Positions 13,165-24,373 of a stretch of DNA of 64,000 nucleotides are shown here, piece by piece. Within the stretch, counting starts at the first letter, position 1, and every line of letters begins with the position of its first letter. The position numbers and the translations under genes were made by a program. Under the pieces are notes generated by a model that saw nothing but the letters and a program-made list of their open reading frames with translations, ran no database searches and had not been told where the DNA came from. The DNA is from Lolium rigidum (taxonomy: Eukaryota > Streptophyta > Magnoliopsida > Poales > Poaceae). The stretch spans positions 183,240,017 through 183,304,016 of the forward strand of contig NC_061513.1 of NCBI RefSeq assembly GCF_022539505.1, read 5' to 3'.

Positions 13165-13530
13165 GGATTAGGACATCCCTACCTCACTACTACCTCCGTC
13201 ATTGCAAGTTGAAAATGATCCTGCTGTAAAGCTCAAGTCCAATGAAGTTAGGATTGGACCAATGACACGAGCTCGTGCGAAGCTACTTAAACAACAGGTG
13301 AACTTGTTCCTAAACGATACTTTGATTGGTGAGAACTTTATACTACCTAAGTCTTGTTACTTATGTATCATCAGGTATCAAGAGGAGACGAGCATCGCAC
13401 GAGGAGTAGAGGAGCAGCTGGACGTGAAGACAGACGTCAAGATGGACGTGAAGCTGGACATGGAGCTGGACATGAAGCTCATGGACGCGCGAGGGAGGAG
13501 CGGGAGGCATGCGCGAGAGGAGAAGTCGAC

Positions 13531-13770
13531 GTCCAGGCCGGCCCAGCGCCCGGTCAGACCGGTCGCCAGACCGGCGCGCCCGGTCCCTGGCCCGGTTCAA
13601 CCGGGCGGCACGCCGGATTCACCCCGGTGCCAACCGGGCATCGTACTGGGGCCAACCGGAAGGACTTCTGCGACACTTCCGGTTGCCGCCCGGTCCCTGG
13701 CCCGGTCTAGACCGACCAGCCCGGTCCCAGACCCGGTCAACCGGATTCCAGACCGGACTAGTCCGAGTCT
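13531..13770 (+). promoter_or_regulatory. CCGG-rich block in U3 of element E
   Basis: About 18 CCGG tetranucleotides in roughly 240 bp, mostly in ACCGG(T/G) and CCCGGT contexts, ending about 70 bp before the TATA box. The block also occurs in the 3' LTR (about 50970-51190) and in a diverged form at about 60390-60560. Confidence 0.6.
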
Positions 13771-13838
13771 GTCTCGACCAGATCTATTCTGGGTCGGTTT
13801 TACTTGTATCTTTTCGACCAGAACTTGTCCCGGACGCC

Positions 13839-13846
13839 TATATAAG
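13839..13846 (+). promoter_or_regulatory. TATA box of the element E LTR
   Basis: TATATAAG in a GC-rich context; the equivalent CTATATAAG is present in the 3' LTR near 51270 and in the related LTR near 60636. It is the likely start region of the element transcript. Confidence 0.55.
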
Positions 13847-14237
13847 TGCCTTGGACGACCCCTAGTCGCTTTAGACCACGTTTAAGATAAACCCTAGTTC
13901 TTAGTTGTTTGCTCTGCAAAACTATTGAATTCCCTACACCATATTGCTTTATATTGTGTAGATCCTGATAAAGTCTTGTGTGATCTGCTGTTCCATTGGG
14001 AATTAGAAGATTGCAACTTACCGCTTCGTGGTCGGCGGCTACGTGCGCAAGTGTGTGGAGTTGCGAATATCTTGCAGGGTTGAGAGCTGTTGCATTGGCG
14101 ACAGGGACCAGTCGAGAGATCTCATTGCATCATACAAATATCATCCACTACATCGTCGTGTTCCTCCGCTGCTATCATCCCATCATCATCATCACCACCG
14201 TTGCTTACTGAGAAGATCGGGCCACCCCATATCATCT

Positions 14238-14247
14238 TGGTATCAGA
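14238..14247 (+). other. Primer binding site of element E
   Basis: TGGTATCAGA, complementary to the 3' end of initiator tRNA-Met, three bases after the 5' LTR. This is the usual PBS of many plant Ty3/gypsy elements. Confidence 0.75.
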
Positions 14248-15164
14248 TTTCCAGTTTTCCTTGGTAAGCCATCCACAATCCACCCCATAGTTGAGTTGTG
14301 AGTGTTTTCCTATCCAGAAAAAGCCAAAAATATTAGGGTTAGGGTTTGCCATAGCCTTAGATTGCACTAATTACAAGTTTTAGTTGCTTTTCGTAGTTGT
14401 TTTTGCGTATATTTTTCTTGTATCTAGTATTGTTAGGGTTTGAGTCTCTATTATCATCTAGTTTCATTTTTGTTATTCCGAGTCCACATAGCGTACAGTG
14501 TGCTTGTTCCCAACCATAGACACAGCCTATCGATATAAAGTGGCTAGGAACTTCCCCAGAAGAGACTAGTTTTACCGCTCGACAGGCTGCTCATTAGGGT
14601 TTTGGTGCTTTGCATATCTTCTTGGCTGTGTTATCAAGGAGTTGTGTCATAAAAAAAACAGAAAATTGAAAAGAAGCAAAAAAAAGCTACATAGCTGCGT
14701 GTCATACAAAATAGAAAAATCCAAAAAGAAAAGTGAAGTGCTATAAGAATCAAGTGAAGGCCTAAGTTTTCTTTACTGCACCCGTAGTTGAGCAATCTTG
14801 TGCCTGTCTAGTTGAGCTTTGCTAGCGTCTGTCTAGTGTTTTGCAACCTTTCCTCCATATAGTTGCATTGCCCCATTATATCGCCTTGTGTGAGTATCAT
14901 TGGTTGTCTACGGTCAGCGCTAGAGCTTGTTATTGGTGCAAATAGGTAGCCTACCTACAGCCCCACATATATCTTGCTTTGCCGTGTGATTTGTTCTTAT
15001 ACCCTTGATATTCGCTTCGCTACATCCGTGCACTAGTTGTTACTACAAGTGGTAAGCAATACTAATTCACTTTGGAGCGGTAAGATTTCCTTTTCTTATC
15101 AGTTTTGAGTGAGTTGTGAGAGTACCACCATATATTTTTGATTTAGTGCACTAATCTACTAACA
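14248..15164 (+). other. Untranslated leader of element E
   Basis: About 0.9 kb between PBS and gag with no significant ORF. It is conserved in the related copy at 61046-61986, including the blocks CTCGACAGGCTGCTCATTAGG and GGTAGCCTACCTACA. Confidence 0.6.
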
Positions 15165-17057
15165 ATGTCTGCTAGTGATCATAAACTTGTTAACCAGGAA
15201 AACAAGAGTGCTGCAGATATCATCACATGGAGGGAGTATGAGGCTCTTCGTAATGAGATGCGACGTGAATTCCGCGTTCCGGACGATGTGCTTAATGGGA
15301 AGGTTGAAGAGATCTCCCAAAAGCTGGATGCTACTCATGTGACCGTCACTACAATGCAAGATCAAATGACGGATGTACAGCGCAGTCTTGATGATTTGCG
15401 CTTAGCTGTTGAGAATTTGACCGCGCAACAACAACAAGAAGATGATGAAAATCCTGAGCTTCAAGATGACGCACACAATGCTCGTGGTGCGCCACGTGGT
15501 AATCATCCTCGCGGTTGGGCTCCACTTGGCCGCAATGGTCGTGGACAAGATGAGGAAGATGGATTGGGTAAGCCCAAGTTTTCTATACCCAAGTTTGAAG
15601 GAGGAGCTGATGTTGAAGAATACCTTACTTGGGAGCTCAAGATTGAGAAGTTATGGAGCTTACATCCCCATTATACTGAAGATCGGAAGATCAAGCTTGC
15701 TTCTTCCGAATTTGATGGCTATGCTTTGCGTTGGTGGGATGCTTTTGTTCGTAACCGCGAAGAGGATGGTGAGCAACCTATACGCACATGGCGTGCTATG
15801 AAGGAGGCAATGACTTCTCGCTTTGTACCTACAAATTACTTGCGGAATATATACGATAAGCTGACTCTATTGAGACAAGGTGTGAAGACTGTGGATGAAT
15901 ACTACATGGAGATGGAGATGCTTATGCAGCGTGGCCGTGTCCGTGAGTCTCTCGAGATGACAATGCAGCGTTTCCTGGACGGCTTGAAGTATGATATCAA
16001 AGGCATTGTTCGTCACTACAGTTACACTAATATGAACCAATTGTTACATCATGCAAGAGAAGTTGAATCACAGTTGGCTGACGAAGCAAAGGTCAAAGGT
16101 CGAGCTACAGGAGCTGGGCGTTTCACACCCCGCTCGGCACCATCTACGGCGCCGGCGCCTTCGACGCGCTCTGCACCCTTCTCTACTCCGCCTAGCAAAC
16201 AGGTCTCCAATGTGTCTAACACAAAGAAGTCCGAATCTGCTGCAAGTACGAGTGGCTCTAATGTGTCTACTGCGCGTAACCGTGATATGGTTTGTCATAC
16301 ATGTGGTGGCAAGGGTCACTTCAAGAGAGATTGTCCTAACCGCAAAGTCATGATTATCAATGAGGATAATGAATACGAGACTGGAGATGATGTTGATCCT
16401 AATGCTCCAGAAGATGATGACTATGACACTGATGGTGAAAATGCATATCCGTCTGAAGCTCGCACCATTGGTGTGTCGCAGCGTGCTCTTAATGTGTTGC
16501 CTAGTGCATCTACTCAGCGCTGCAATTTGTTTCAAACAAAGGTTTTAGTTGGTCCTGACAAGGCTTGCAAGGTCATTATTGATGGCGGGAGTTGCCGCAA
16601 TTTAGCAAGCAAGGAGTTGTGTACCAAGCTGAAGTTGAAGTATCTACCGCACCCGCATCCATACTATATTAAGTGGTTGAGAGACAATGGTGAGATGAAG
16701 GTAAACCACATGGTGCGTGTTGAATTTGCTATTGGACCGTATAAGGATTGCATTGATTTTGATGTCGTTCCTATGACGGTGTGTCACCTACTATTGGGTC
16801 GGCCTTGGCTCTATGACCGTTTTGTGCAACACAATGGCTGTGCCAATACATATCACTTGGAGTTCAAGGGCAAGAAATTTAACTTACAGCCTATGACACC
16901 ACAGCAAATTGTCAATGAGTCTCGTCAGAAAGTTGAAGTCAACTTGGAGGATGCTTCTTTAGATAGGCAAGAGAATTGTAATGTTGTGAGTGATATAACG
17001 AAAATTGAGAGAGTGAATTCCTTAGTCTCATTAGCCACCAAAGAAGACATGAGATAA
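15165..17057 (+). CDS. Gag and protease-like polyprotein of element E
   Basis: A 630-codon ORF from ATG 15165. Residues about 20-100 form a coiled, charged N-terminus. Residues about 130-300 are the retrotransposon gag core (KFSIPKFEGGADVEEYLTWE, LRWWDAFVRNREE, KLTLLRQGVKTVDEYY). A single CCHC zinc knuckle CHTCGGKGHFKRDC sits near residue 377. A retropepsin-like segment follows, with VIIDGGSCRNLAS near 470 (DGG in place of D[ST]G, common in this clade) and CHLLLGRPW near 545. The frame stops at 17057, before reverse transcriptase. Whether that stop is native or a mutation is unclear, because the following pol remnant continues in another frame. Confidence 0.85.
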   Translation: MSASDHKLVNQENKSAADIITWREYEALRNEMRREFRVPDDVLNGKVEEISQKLDATHVTVTTMQDQMTDVQRSLDDLRLAVENLTAQQQQEDDENPELQDDAHNARGAPRGNHPRGWAPLGRNGRGQDEEDGLGKPKFSIPKFEGGADVEEYLTWELKIEKLWSLHPHYTEDRKIKLASSEFDGYALRWWDAFVRNREEDGEQPIRTWRAMKEAMTSRFVPTNYLRNIYDKLTLLRQGVKTVDEYYMEMEMLMQRGRVRESLEMTMQRFLDGLKYDIKGIVRHYSYTNMNQLLHHAREVESQLADEAKVKGRATGAGRFTPRSAPSTAPAPSTRSAPFSTPPSKQVSNVSNTKKSESAASTSGSNVSTARNRDMVCHTCGGKGHFKRDCPNRKVMIINEDNEYETGDDVDPNAPEDDDYDTDGENAYPSEARTIGVSQRALNVLPSASTQRCNLFQTKVLVGPDKACKVIIDGGSCRNLASKELCTKLKLKYLPHPHPYYIKWLRDNGEMKVNHMVRVEFAIGPYKDCIDFDVVPMTVCHLLLGRPWLYDRFVQHNGCANTYHLEFKGKKFNLQPMTPQQIVNESRQKVEVNLEDASLDRQENCNVVSDITKIERVNSLVSLATKEDMR

Positions 17058-19131
17058 TTTAGTGAGGATCCTTCGGCCATGCCTCTTGTGCTCATGTACA
17101 GGGGTACGGTTTTGGTTTCTAACGACATGACCCCTCTTCCTCTTGGTGTTTCTAATGTTTTGCAGGAATTTGGCAATGTGTTTCCGGATGAAGTACCCGC
17201 AAGACTTCCACCATTGCGAGGTATTGAGCATCAAATCGACTTGATTCCCGGAGCTTCGCTACCCAATCGGGCACCATAGAACGAACCCCGAAGAGACGAA
17301 GGAGATACAGAAGCAAGTACAAGCGCTACTCGACAAAGGTTATATTCGCATAAGCCTTAGTCCTTGTGTTGTTCCTGTTATTCTAGTTCCTAAGAAAGAT
17401 GGTACTTGGCGTATGTGCGTAGATTGTAGAGCTATAAACAATATCACTATTCGATATCGTCACCCTATTCCCCGTTTAGAGGATATGCTAGATGAATTGA
17501 GTGGTGCTGATGTGTTCTCTAAAATTGATTTGCGTAGTGGTTATCATCAAATTAGGATGAAAGAAGGGGATGAGTGGAAAACAACCTTTAAAAAAAGATT
17601 AGTTTATATGAGTGGTTAGTAATGCCTTTTGGTTTGACTAATGCACCTAGCACTTTCATGAGACTGATGAACCATGTTTTGCGTAAATTTATTGGCAAGT
17701 TTGTGGTTGTGTACTTTGATGACATATTAATCTACAGCCGCAATGAATCTGATCATACTATACATATTCGACATGTTTTGCAAGTGTTGTGATAATAAAC
17801 TCTATGGTAATCTTGAGAAGTGCACATTTTGCAAAGATAAGATCATATTTCTGGGTTATGTTGTCTCTAAGCATGGAGTAGAAGTAGATGTGTCTAAAAT
17901 TGAAGCTCTTCAAAATTGGCCTACTCCCATGAATGTGAGTCAAGTTAGAAGTTTTCATGGTCTAGCTGGGTTTTATAGAAGATTTGTGCCCAACTTTAGT
18001 ACTATTGCTGCACCTTTGAATGACTTGACTAAAAAGGGTGTTGTTTTTGAGTGGGGCGCAGCCCAAGATCATGCTTTTGATGAACTTAAGAGATTGTTAA
18101 CTTCGCACCGTTGCTTGCACTTCCCGATTTCAATAAGCAATTTGAGATTGAATGTGATGCTAGTGGTATTGGAATTGGTGGTGTGTTGATGCAAGAGGGT
18201 CGCCCAATTGCATATTTTTTCGAGAAACTTTACGGTGCTAAGTTGAACTATCCTATCTATGATAAAGAATTGTATGCTTTAATTAGAGTTCTTGAGGTTT
18301 GGCAACATTACTTGTGGCCAAAAGAATTTATCATACATTCTGATCATGAAGCTTTGAAATATCTGAAAGCCCAGTCTACTTTTCATAAGCGTCTTGCTAA
18401 GTGGGTTGAGTTCATTGAGTCTTTTCCATACATTATTAAGCATAAGAAGGGAAAAGATAATATTGTTGCTGATGCTCTATCTACGAAGAATATGCTATTA
18501 ACTCAACTTGATATTAAAATTCCTGGATTAGAGGTGTTATGTGATTTGTATGCTACTGATCATCATTTTGCTGAACCATATCGCTTATGTGCTCTTGGTA
18601 AAGCATGGGAAAAATATCACATACATGATGGGTTCTTGTTTAGAGCTAACAAACCGTGTGTTCCGGAATCGTCTATGCGTTTGCTCTTATTGCAGGAATC
18701 ACATACTGGAGGTTTGATGGGTCACTTTGGGCGTGAGAAGACGCTACTCATGCTCGCTGATCACTTTTATTGGCCAAAGATGCGGCGGGACGTGGACAGG
18801 TATGTGAAGAGATGTATTACTTGCAACAAGTCCAAGTCCAAGCTGAAGCCTCACGGTTTGTATACTCCTTTACCGGCACCTACTACACCTTGGGAGGATA
18901 TTAGTATGGATTTTGTGTTGGGTTTGCCGCTTACTAAGAGAGGCCATGATTCTATATTTGTGGTAGTGGAAAGATTTTCTAAGATGTCACACTTTATTGC
19001 CTGCCACAAGAGCGACGATGCGTCGCATATTGCTAACCTGTTTTTCAGGGAGGTTGTGCGACTACATGGAGTCCCGAAGACTATTGTTTCAGATCGTGAC
19101 GTGAAGTTTATGAGCTACTTCTGGAAGACGC
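17058..19131 (+). pseudogene. Pol remnant of element E: RT, RNase H, integrase 5' part
   Basis: Reverse transcriptase is seen as [17 protein letters not shown] (from 17402), [20 protein letters not shown], and [10 protein letters not shown] with the catalytic DD near 17718. RNase H begins with [16 protein letters not shown] near 18143. Integrase shows the HHCC zinc finger ([10 protein letters not shown] to CITC, 18698-18824), MDFVLGLPL and VSDRDVKF with the first two acidic residues. The frame is broken near 17276 (about 2 nt lost), near 17595 in an A-run, near 17790 (about 2 nt) and near 18108. It is then split by element D after FWKTL, giving a disabled gene. Confidence 0.85.
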
Positions 19132-19399
19132 TGTCAACACCCGGATTTTTAAGTCCAGATGCCTATTATGCCATTCATCGCAATCCCAGGAATATTGTTT
19201 TTGCGAGACATAATAGATTGATATCACAGAACATCATTCATTACAACATCGTAATTGTCTTACAACAAAGGATCACATGATCCAGTCTCATTACAATAGT
19301 AGATGATCTATTGATCAAATACAAAACACATAGCGGAAGCGAAGTAGCGTAGTAGTAGTCCATCTATTCCACGAGTAACCGTTGACGTCAGGAGTGATC

Positions 19400-19513
19400 C
19401 TAGTTGTCGTAGACGTCCTGCTGTCCTTCTTCCGGGTTCTGGTACTCCTCTTCATAGTCTGGCCATTTGAATAGCCAGGGATAAAGCCATGAGTACTTTA
19501 AAGTACTCGCAAA
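19400..19513 (-). other. Exon-like acidic tail inside the left LTR of D
   Basis: On the minus strand, after TATTAG|TTTGCGAG, an open frame reads through LFKWPDYEEEY and EEGQQDVYDN to a TAG at 19402-19400. The same frame is present at 25700-25813. A polypyrimidine-poor AG precedes it. It may be a 3' exon of an LTR-driven spliced transcript, but no cDNA evidence is available here. Confidence 0.35.
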
Positions 19514-21509
19514 CTAATACTAATGTAAGTACGAACATTTACGGTAAGGGGGTGCTAAGCTCTAGTTTCTTTTGCATAAAGCCAATTTTAGTTCACAAGT
19601 ATTTGAAATCAAGACCTTTCATGTGCTAACTAACTCAAGTGGGAACATTAGTGTCATTCCCACAACATTGTTGTAAATCAAGTCAAACTCACCATTCCCC
19701 TTTTTAAGTTCAAGTCACAAATCATATGTCACCGTTTTGTAAATGGTCTGATGACGGAACAGTATGGCCTTTCCAACCGTCCTTAACCGTGGACGCGGCT
19801 ATTCGAATAGGTTTACACTCTGCAGAGGTTGTACGCTTGTGCCACAACTTTTGATTACATCCGTCAGGAATAACCCTGAATAATCGTAACTCAGTACGCG
19901 GATCATCAACCATAACCTTTCACTTACATTTCCTAGTATAGGCACCTCTCCCCATGAGCTTGGCCTCCCAGTGAAGACCAACCGTCAACTCGGGAACCGC
20001 ACGGGGCTTGGGCCGGACATTCACCTCATCTTTAACGTCGTTTCTTTTGTGGTGGAGGCAGCTTTCGGCATAACCCCGATGACGCTTGTTTAGAGGGAAC
20101 CCATACTAAGACACATAAACTTCCGAGTTAAGCCCTACCCATAATCGGGTATTGTGGGGGTACTTGTAAATTGGAATGGTATCGCATCCGAACCCAACCA
20201 TCGGTTTTCGTAAAATTCACCAAGTCCTTCTCAAGTCATATTCACCTTCAAAAATCTTTCAATAGAATGAATCATCATTCCAAGGTTTTCAAAGTCCTTT
20301 CATTGCACATATTCCCCTCTAGAGTAGTCATTTTCAATTTAGCACTAGCATCTAAGTATGAGGGGTGCTAAGTAATTTGCTTTGCTTCTAGGCTAACTTT
20401 GATACTCTTGTACTAATCCAATACTAACCAAGTGAATCATAAATCAAAAAGTACTTTGATAAAACAAAAGTAAATTAAGCTTGTAAAGTAAAGACTGGGA
20501 AATAGGATCATAAGCATAAAGTAAAAGGGGGTGATGCCTTGCTCAGGGTGAGCTTTGCACTTTGCAAGAGTATTATCTTGCCTTGGTTGGGAAACTGGTC
20601 AAAGTGGTCTTCTTCTCCTTGGAAGTAGACCTCCTCCTCCTCCTGGTACTCCTCGGTACTAGCGTCTAAAATACGAATACGGGGTACACAATCATCACAC
20701 CAAACTTATCTAATTAAACTAAGCACAAACATGGTTCCCACACTTAAACTAGCATCACACATTACTATTAGGTGGGTGGATGTGTTTTTCTTATTATTTA
20801 AGAAAAATAATTTCCTCTCATACTATCCTTAATGTTACTTTGAATTATTTAGAGAAATAATTTCCTCTCATTATCTTATTAAGATTTAATTTCTCTTATG
20901 CATAATATGTGACCTAGGTTGACCCAAGTCAACCTCTTCACACTTATCATTTGGAGAAAATGATTTAAATGAGGTGAGCACCTCATACCATTTAATTCTA
21001 ACATATCAAAGATTTAATATCACCAACAAATCCTATGGGACCTAACTAACCAGAGTCTCCACTTCATTTGGACTTGGTGGTGACAAGATTTAAATGAGAG
21101 AAACTCTCTCATGATATTTCTTAATAGTTTTGGACAATATCTTTGACTAGAAAATAGCCATAAAGTCATTTAAATCAACTAAACCATGATCATTCAAAGT
21201 AAGCATGGCATATTTTTGTAGAAACAATTAGTATAAGTGAAATGTGAATTATTGGAGGTGGAATTAACTGAAAAGCATTTATGGTTGATTTTTAAGAATT
21301 ATTATAAGACAGAAAAGTCCCTGCCTTGTTTATTTTGTCACTTTACTTCTACGGAAGATCTAGGGTTCTATCCGAGTGGCATTGTGTAGATAAATTCATA
21401 AGGTTTCCAAAAATATAAAGTTTGCAAAATTTGGCCGAGTAGATTTGTCACAATTGAAATTCAAAGTTTGCAACAGATTGTATATTTCATCTAATTTCCA
21501 AATTCGAAT

Positions 21510-22560
21510 TCAAACGGTGGGCTTCGCGCGGGAAAAGAACTTGGGCTGCGGAGCGAAAAAGAGTTGGCCGGCCCACTTCGCGTCCCGGCGCGAGCAGGCC
21601 GTCCGACGGCGGGACCCACGCGTCGGCGGGAGTTACTCACCGAACCGGTACGGGGAAGGAGAGGCGTTGGATCGAGCGATGATCTAACGGCCCAGGATTG
21701 TCGTCGTCGACGGCGAGAAGCGAGGCGAGCTCGGCGGAGGGAGGGGTCGGCGCGGTCATCGGAGCTCCGGCGGTCGTCGGAGTAGTGCGCCGAGACGTTG
21801 TCGACGATGGTGAAGCGCACGGAAGCGGCGGCGCGTCTGCGGGCGGCCTCCTTCTCCGGCGAGCTTCGGCTACGGGCGGCGGCGGCGAGCTAGCAATTGC
21901 GGCGGTGCGGTGGCTAATAGATGAAATTGAGGCGGCGAGGAGAACTCGTGGTGAGGTGGGGAAGAGATTGGCGTGCTCGGTTTGGGGCGCGGAGTGCTCC
22001 TTTTATAGCGGCTCCGAGCAGCCGGCGGGTGGTCACGGTGACGACGGCCATGGCGCTCTCCCGTCGATCAACGGCGTGGGCGAGGGTATGGCTTGGCTCG
22101 GAACGGGCTCGGGGAGCGTCACGGTGTGCTCGAACAGTTTTCGGTGGTCAAGCATAGTGGCGCGCGTCACGCGTCCGTGGGCACCGTGGCGGACGTCGTC
22201 GTCCTCCTCGACGGCGACGGGGCACGGGGAGGCTCGTGGTGGTGTCTGGCGGTGTCCTGGAGCTGAGGCGAGTCGTCCTGCGGCGCTGGTGGCGAGGGAC
22301 GGGCTGAGGTGACGAGGCGAGGCGCGCTCTGGCGCGTCCAGGGCTGGCGTCATGCGCGTCCTGGAGCGTGTGTGTGCACGCACGGGCGTGTCCGGCCACG
22401 CCGACGCCGCGTGTGCACGCGTCGGGGTGACCATGGGAAGGCACGGGCGGGTTCGGGGAGTGCGGGGAGCGTCCGGGACATGGTGGTGCATCTCCGAGGT
22501 GAGAGGGGAGAGATAGGGCATGGGATGGCCATGCCATGCCACGGCATGGTCATGCCCTTG
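21510..22560 (-). promoter_or_regulatory. GC-rich promoter block in the LTR of D (left copy)
   Basis: Sharp change from AT-rich to about 1 kb of strongly GC- and CpG-rich sequence. It contains TATAAAAGG at 22007-21999 on the minus strand and a pyrimidine-rich leader downstream. A quasi-palindrome of GCCATG/CATGGC units lies at 22517-22556. The layout resembles a plant gene promoter with 5' UTR. Open frames within it have no ATG start I trust. Confidence 0.5.
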
Positions 22561-24319
22561 TCATGGTGAGCAAGTGGAGAGGTTGGCGGGGCTTGGCACC
22601 GGTGCTAGGAGGTGTGATGAAGCTCCGGAGCTGCAGAGAGGTCAAGGTTGGACCAAGTCCAAGTAGAAAAATGAGGTATGGGCACAAATTGATACCCTGC
22701 CGCCAAGTGTTCGATCAAATGCCCGCAAGAAAAATATTTTTGAATTTTGAAAATCTTTTTGGTGGGTTGTAATCATATATTGAATGGAGCATTTTGGTGG
22801 TGGTGGTGGTCAAAATGGAATTGATATGCAAAATCACATTTTGCATATGATCTTGTATATGTGAGAAAGTTCCAACTTTGCTTGCTTCCCATTTGAAATT
22901 GGTGATGAATTTTGGGGTGGTGGTTTTGGGCAAAGTTGTAGTGCTTGATGTTGTGTTGGATGAGGTGAAAAGAAATGGTCCAGGGTAGAAGTGAAAACTC
23001 AAAATTCAGGGGCTCAAAGTGAGTACCAGATTAGAAATGTCACATATGACCATATCACATGTGAGCTCATATTTATCTCAATTTTGATTTGAATGTTGTT
23101 TGATGGTTTCCAAAGTGGTTAATATATGTTTAGTATCCATTTACACCCAATGGTGCAAACCAAAATGGTCTAGGTTCAAGATTTGGAAAAATGGCCATAC
23201 CCACATATGTGTATTTGGAGAATCTTCTTCTTTCCAATTTGATTTGGTTTTTTCTTGATCTCAATGATGTATTTGAGGTTTAATATGATATAAGAAAACA
23301 ATCCAAGCAATGGAAACAAGTTTTATGGTCTTTTGCTCAAATTTGTATTTTTGGCCATATGCACATAGGTGCATTTTATATTTTTGTTTACTTTTCTTTA
23401 TCTATGATCAAAGGTCATGGTTTAGGGTTTATTAAATGTTAGCTTGGGTTGAGTAAAGTTTTCAAACCCTTTGGGCAAGGTAGAGGTGCTTAGGTCAAGT
23501 TTTGGAAAAACAAAAAATGGCTATGTGCCACATATGCTCCTATGCATATGTTGCATTTGAATTTTAATTTGACTTGGCTTGACCCAAATGAGGTTGTGGA
23601 GTGTTGAAATGGTATAGGGGAGTGATCCAACCATTCATCATAAGTCTTAGGGTCAAGATTCCCAAATTCACAAATTGCTATTTTATTCTCCTATGCCTCT
23701 ATGGCATTTTTAGTTTTCTTTTAATTTCTTTAGAAACCACTTGGAATTGGTTTGATAGGTACTAGGTAAGGTGTATGAAGCTTTTCCAAACCTCTAAGAA
23801 AGGTAGAAAGGCTTAGGGTAAAGTTTTATAAATATAGCCATAGGCACATATGCCTCTTTCTCATTTAATTTCCTTTTATTTTAATTTAACTAGGGTGGTG
23901 GAAAGAGGGGTGAGGTTTAGGGTTTAGTGGGGTTCACAATGGTTCACCACCATTTAGCCATATTAATAAAGGTAGGGTTCAAGATTTACCTATTAGGGCT
24001 ATATGCCTCCATGTGTCCTTTATTTTATTTTGGGTTTCTCAAAATAGATCCAAAATGATTTCTGGAGAAGATTAGGGTTTAAGGTTTTTCTTATTTGATT
24101 TCTTTCTCTTTTATTTTATTGGGTTGGTGACCTTCACTTGATCACATTAGGGTTTTAGGGTTTAGCACATAAGCATAAATAACACTCATCATGGCAAAAC
24201 ACAAGATTTAAACAAGATCTATATGTATCAATCTTATTTTAATAAAAGTTTTTGTTGGTTCCAAAATTTTGAACTAGGGAAATTCATTTTGTTTGTTTTG
24301 AAATTTTTGGGTTGTTACA

Positions 24320-24336
24320 AACCCTTCCCCCTTAAA
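24320..24336 (-). other. Polypurine tract of element D
   Basis: On the minus strand AAGGGGGAAGGGTT lies immediately before the LTR start TGTAACAACC. This is the expected position of the plus-strand primer. Confidence 0.65.
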
Positions 24337-24373
24337 CAAATCTCGTCCCGAGATTTTAAGAGAAAATAGGTTC

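Larger units (their letters stand above)
13165..14234 (+). repeat. 5' LTR of element E
   Basis: 1070 bp. It begins GGATTAGGACATCCC (3' LTR copy: TGATGAGGACATCCC) and ends CCCCATATCA, followed by the PBS. It contains a CCGG-rich U3 and a TATATAAG box at 13839-13846. The first 200 bp encode a remnant pol extension with the motif GPMTRARAKLLKQQVN. Confidence 0.85.
19132..24319 (-). repeat. 3' LTR of element D (left copy)
   Basis: 5188 bp. Layout on the minus strand: U3 with several AAACCCTA boxes (24163 down to 23423), a long AT-rich stretch, a GC-rich block 22560-21510 with TATAAAAGG at 22007-21999, then AT-rich sequence with acidic exon-like segments near 20665-20590 and 19513-19400, and the LTR end. 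It matches 25432-30622 almost base for base. Confidence 0.88.

Noticed and set aside
13354..13865. ORFs of about 118 codons rich in R, P and G in the E LTR
   Set aside because: Produced by the CCGG-rich block in every frame; no conserved product.
15442..15801. Secondary ORFs overlapping gag of E (15442-15801, 16068-16535 and others)
   Set aside because: Shadows of the 630-codon gag/protease frame.
21491..22542. Several GC-rich ORFs of 70-200 codons in the D LTR (and 27839-28855)
   Set aside because: They occur in all frames of a GC-rich block, consist of low-complexity R/A/P/T text, and change frame between the two LTR copies.
22796..22810. GGT microsatellite (TGGTGGTGGTGG) and the CTCCTC runs near 20627 and 37590
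   Set aside because: Short simple repeats of no special structure, or coding serine/acidic runs.
23917..24165. Interstitial telomere repeat
   Set aside because: AGGGTTT units are scattered and not in tandem register; treated as telo-box motifs.
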